This document shows, piece by piece, positions 33,023-33,284 of a DNA stretch of 33,284 bases. The translations under genes and the position numbers were made by a program. How positions within the stretch are numbered: the first letter of the stretch is position 1; every line of letters begins with the position of its first letter. The notes below the pieces were generated by a model. That model had not been told where the DNA came from. It saw nothing but the letters and a program-made list of their open reading frames with translations, and searched no databases. This DNA is from Afipia sp. (GTDB lineage: Bacteria; Pseudomonadota; Alphaproteobacteria; Rhizobiales; Xanthobacteraceae). The DNA is taken from the NCBI GenBank assembly GCA_030652315.1, contig JAUSAX010000123.1, positions 1 through 33,284 of the forward strand, in the 5' to 3' direction.

Positions 33023-33284
33023 ATGGCGATTACCGATTCGAACATTATCAAGCTCGCGCCGGAAGCCGGCACGTCGGCTTACCGGGTTGCGCCTCATAAT
33101 ATCGAGGCCGAACAGGGACTTCTCGGCGCCATCCTCGTCAACAACGATGCATTTTACCGCGTCTCGGATTTCCTCGAGCCGAAGCACTTCTTCGAGCCGA
33201 TCCACTCGCTGATCTTCGAGACCTCCGCCAGTCTGATCCGCGCCGGCAAAATCGCCACCCCTGTGACGCTGAAGACGTTTGTTC
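33023..33284 (+). CDS. dnaB: Replicative DNA helicase, N-terminal part (runs off the window)
   Basis: From ATG 33023 the frame is open to the edge (87 codons): MAITDSNIIKLAPEAGTSAY, then VAPHNIEAEQGLLGAILVNN, DAFYRVSDFLEPKHFFEPIH and LIFETSASLIRAGKIATPVT. This is the DnaB N-terminal helical domain that contacts primase; the RecA-like ATPase domain is outside the window. DnaB is the hexameric helicase of the replication fork. In alphaproteobacteria it usually follows rplI closely, whereas here about 4.9 kb with six genes and two tRNA-like genes lie between. Confidence 0.96.
   Translation, partial: MAITDSNIIKLAPEAGTSAYRVAPHNIEAEQGLLGAILVNNDAFYRVSDFLEPKHFFEPIHSLIFETSASLIRAGKIATPVTLKTFV

Overview
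The window is a piece of an alphaproteobacterial chromosome from the Bradyrhizobium/Rhodopseudomonas/Afipia group (Nitrobacteraceae, formerly Bradyrhizobiaceae). I base this on the high G+C content, the gene orders lptG-lptD-surA-pdxA-rsmA, fabG-acpP-fabF-mltG-yicC-gmk and rpsF-rpsR-DUF2232-rplI, protein sequences close to what I remember from that group, and a two-piece permuted tmRNA gene with tag ANDNVRMNEVRLAA. Almost everything is core housekeeping. I see no transposase, integrase, prophage or CRISPR array.

Layout. 1-7220: the start of leucyl aminopeptidase (minus) faces an envelope/cofactor operon (plus) of an apparent lptF remnant, lptG, lptD, surA, pdxA and rsmA, with start/stop overlaps at lptG/lptD and pdxA/rsmA. 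7234-10293: a zinc alcohol dehydrogenase, a convergent spermidine-synthase-like methyltransferase and a membrane-anchored Ala/Pro-rich hypothetical protein. 10409-16244 (minus): gmk, yicC, mltG, fabF, acpP and fabG. 16493-18681 (plus): eutBC (ethanolamine ammonia-lyase), lying between fabG and fabD. 18733-20859 (minus): two small proteins, the tmRNA gene ssrA with promoter and terminator, and fabD. 21179-23143: a large protein joining an APH/choline-kinase-type domain to a family-2 glycosyltransferase. 23469-25264 (minus): a TetR regulator and fatty-acid desaturase operon with a palindromic operator over its promoter. 25313-28170: the ribosomal operon rpsF-rpsR-DUF2232-rplI. 28339-29429 (minus): a second TetR regulator with a thioesterase and tandem operators. 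29474-32299: a one-heme cytochrome c-like protein, cyclopropane-fatty-acid synthase and a rhodanese. 32494-32715: two adjacent tRNA-like genes and a terminator. 33023-end: start of dnaB.

Common theme: membrane and lipid biogenesis. LPS export (lptG, lptD, surA), type II fatty-acid synthesis (fabD, fabG, acpP, fabF), phospholipid modification (desaturase, Cfa) and peptidoglycan processing (mltG) sit among translation genes (rsmA, rpsF, rpsR, rplI, ssrA, tRNAs).

Oddities most worth a look: (a) lptF seems reduced to a 33-codon in-frame mini-ORF; (b) rpsF and a thioesterase gene each carry a single in-frame TAG with intact reading frame beyond it; (c) two adjacent tRNA-like genes with good acceptor ends but abnormal anticodon or D arms; (d) the kinase-glycosyltransferase fusion; (e) two well-defined TetR operator/promoter units. 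Points a-c could reflect real decay, recoding or sequence error; the sequence alone cannot decide.
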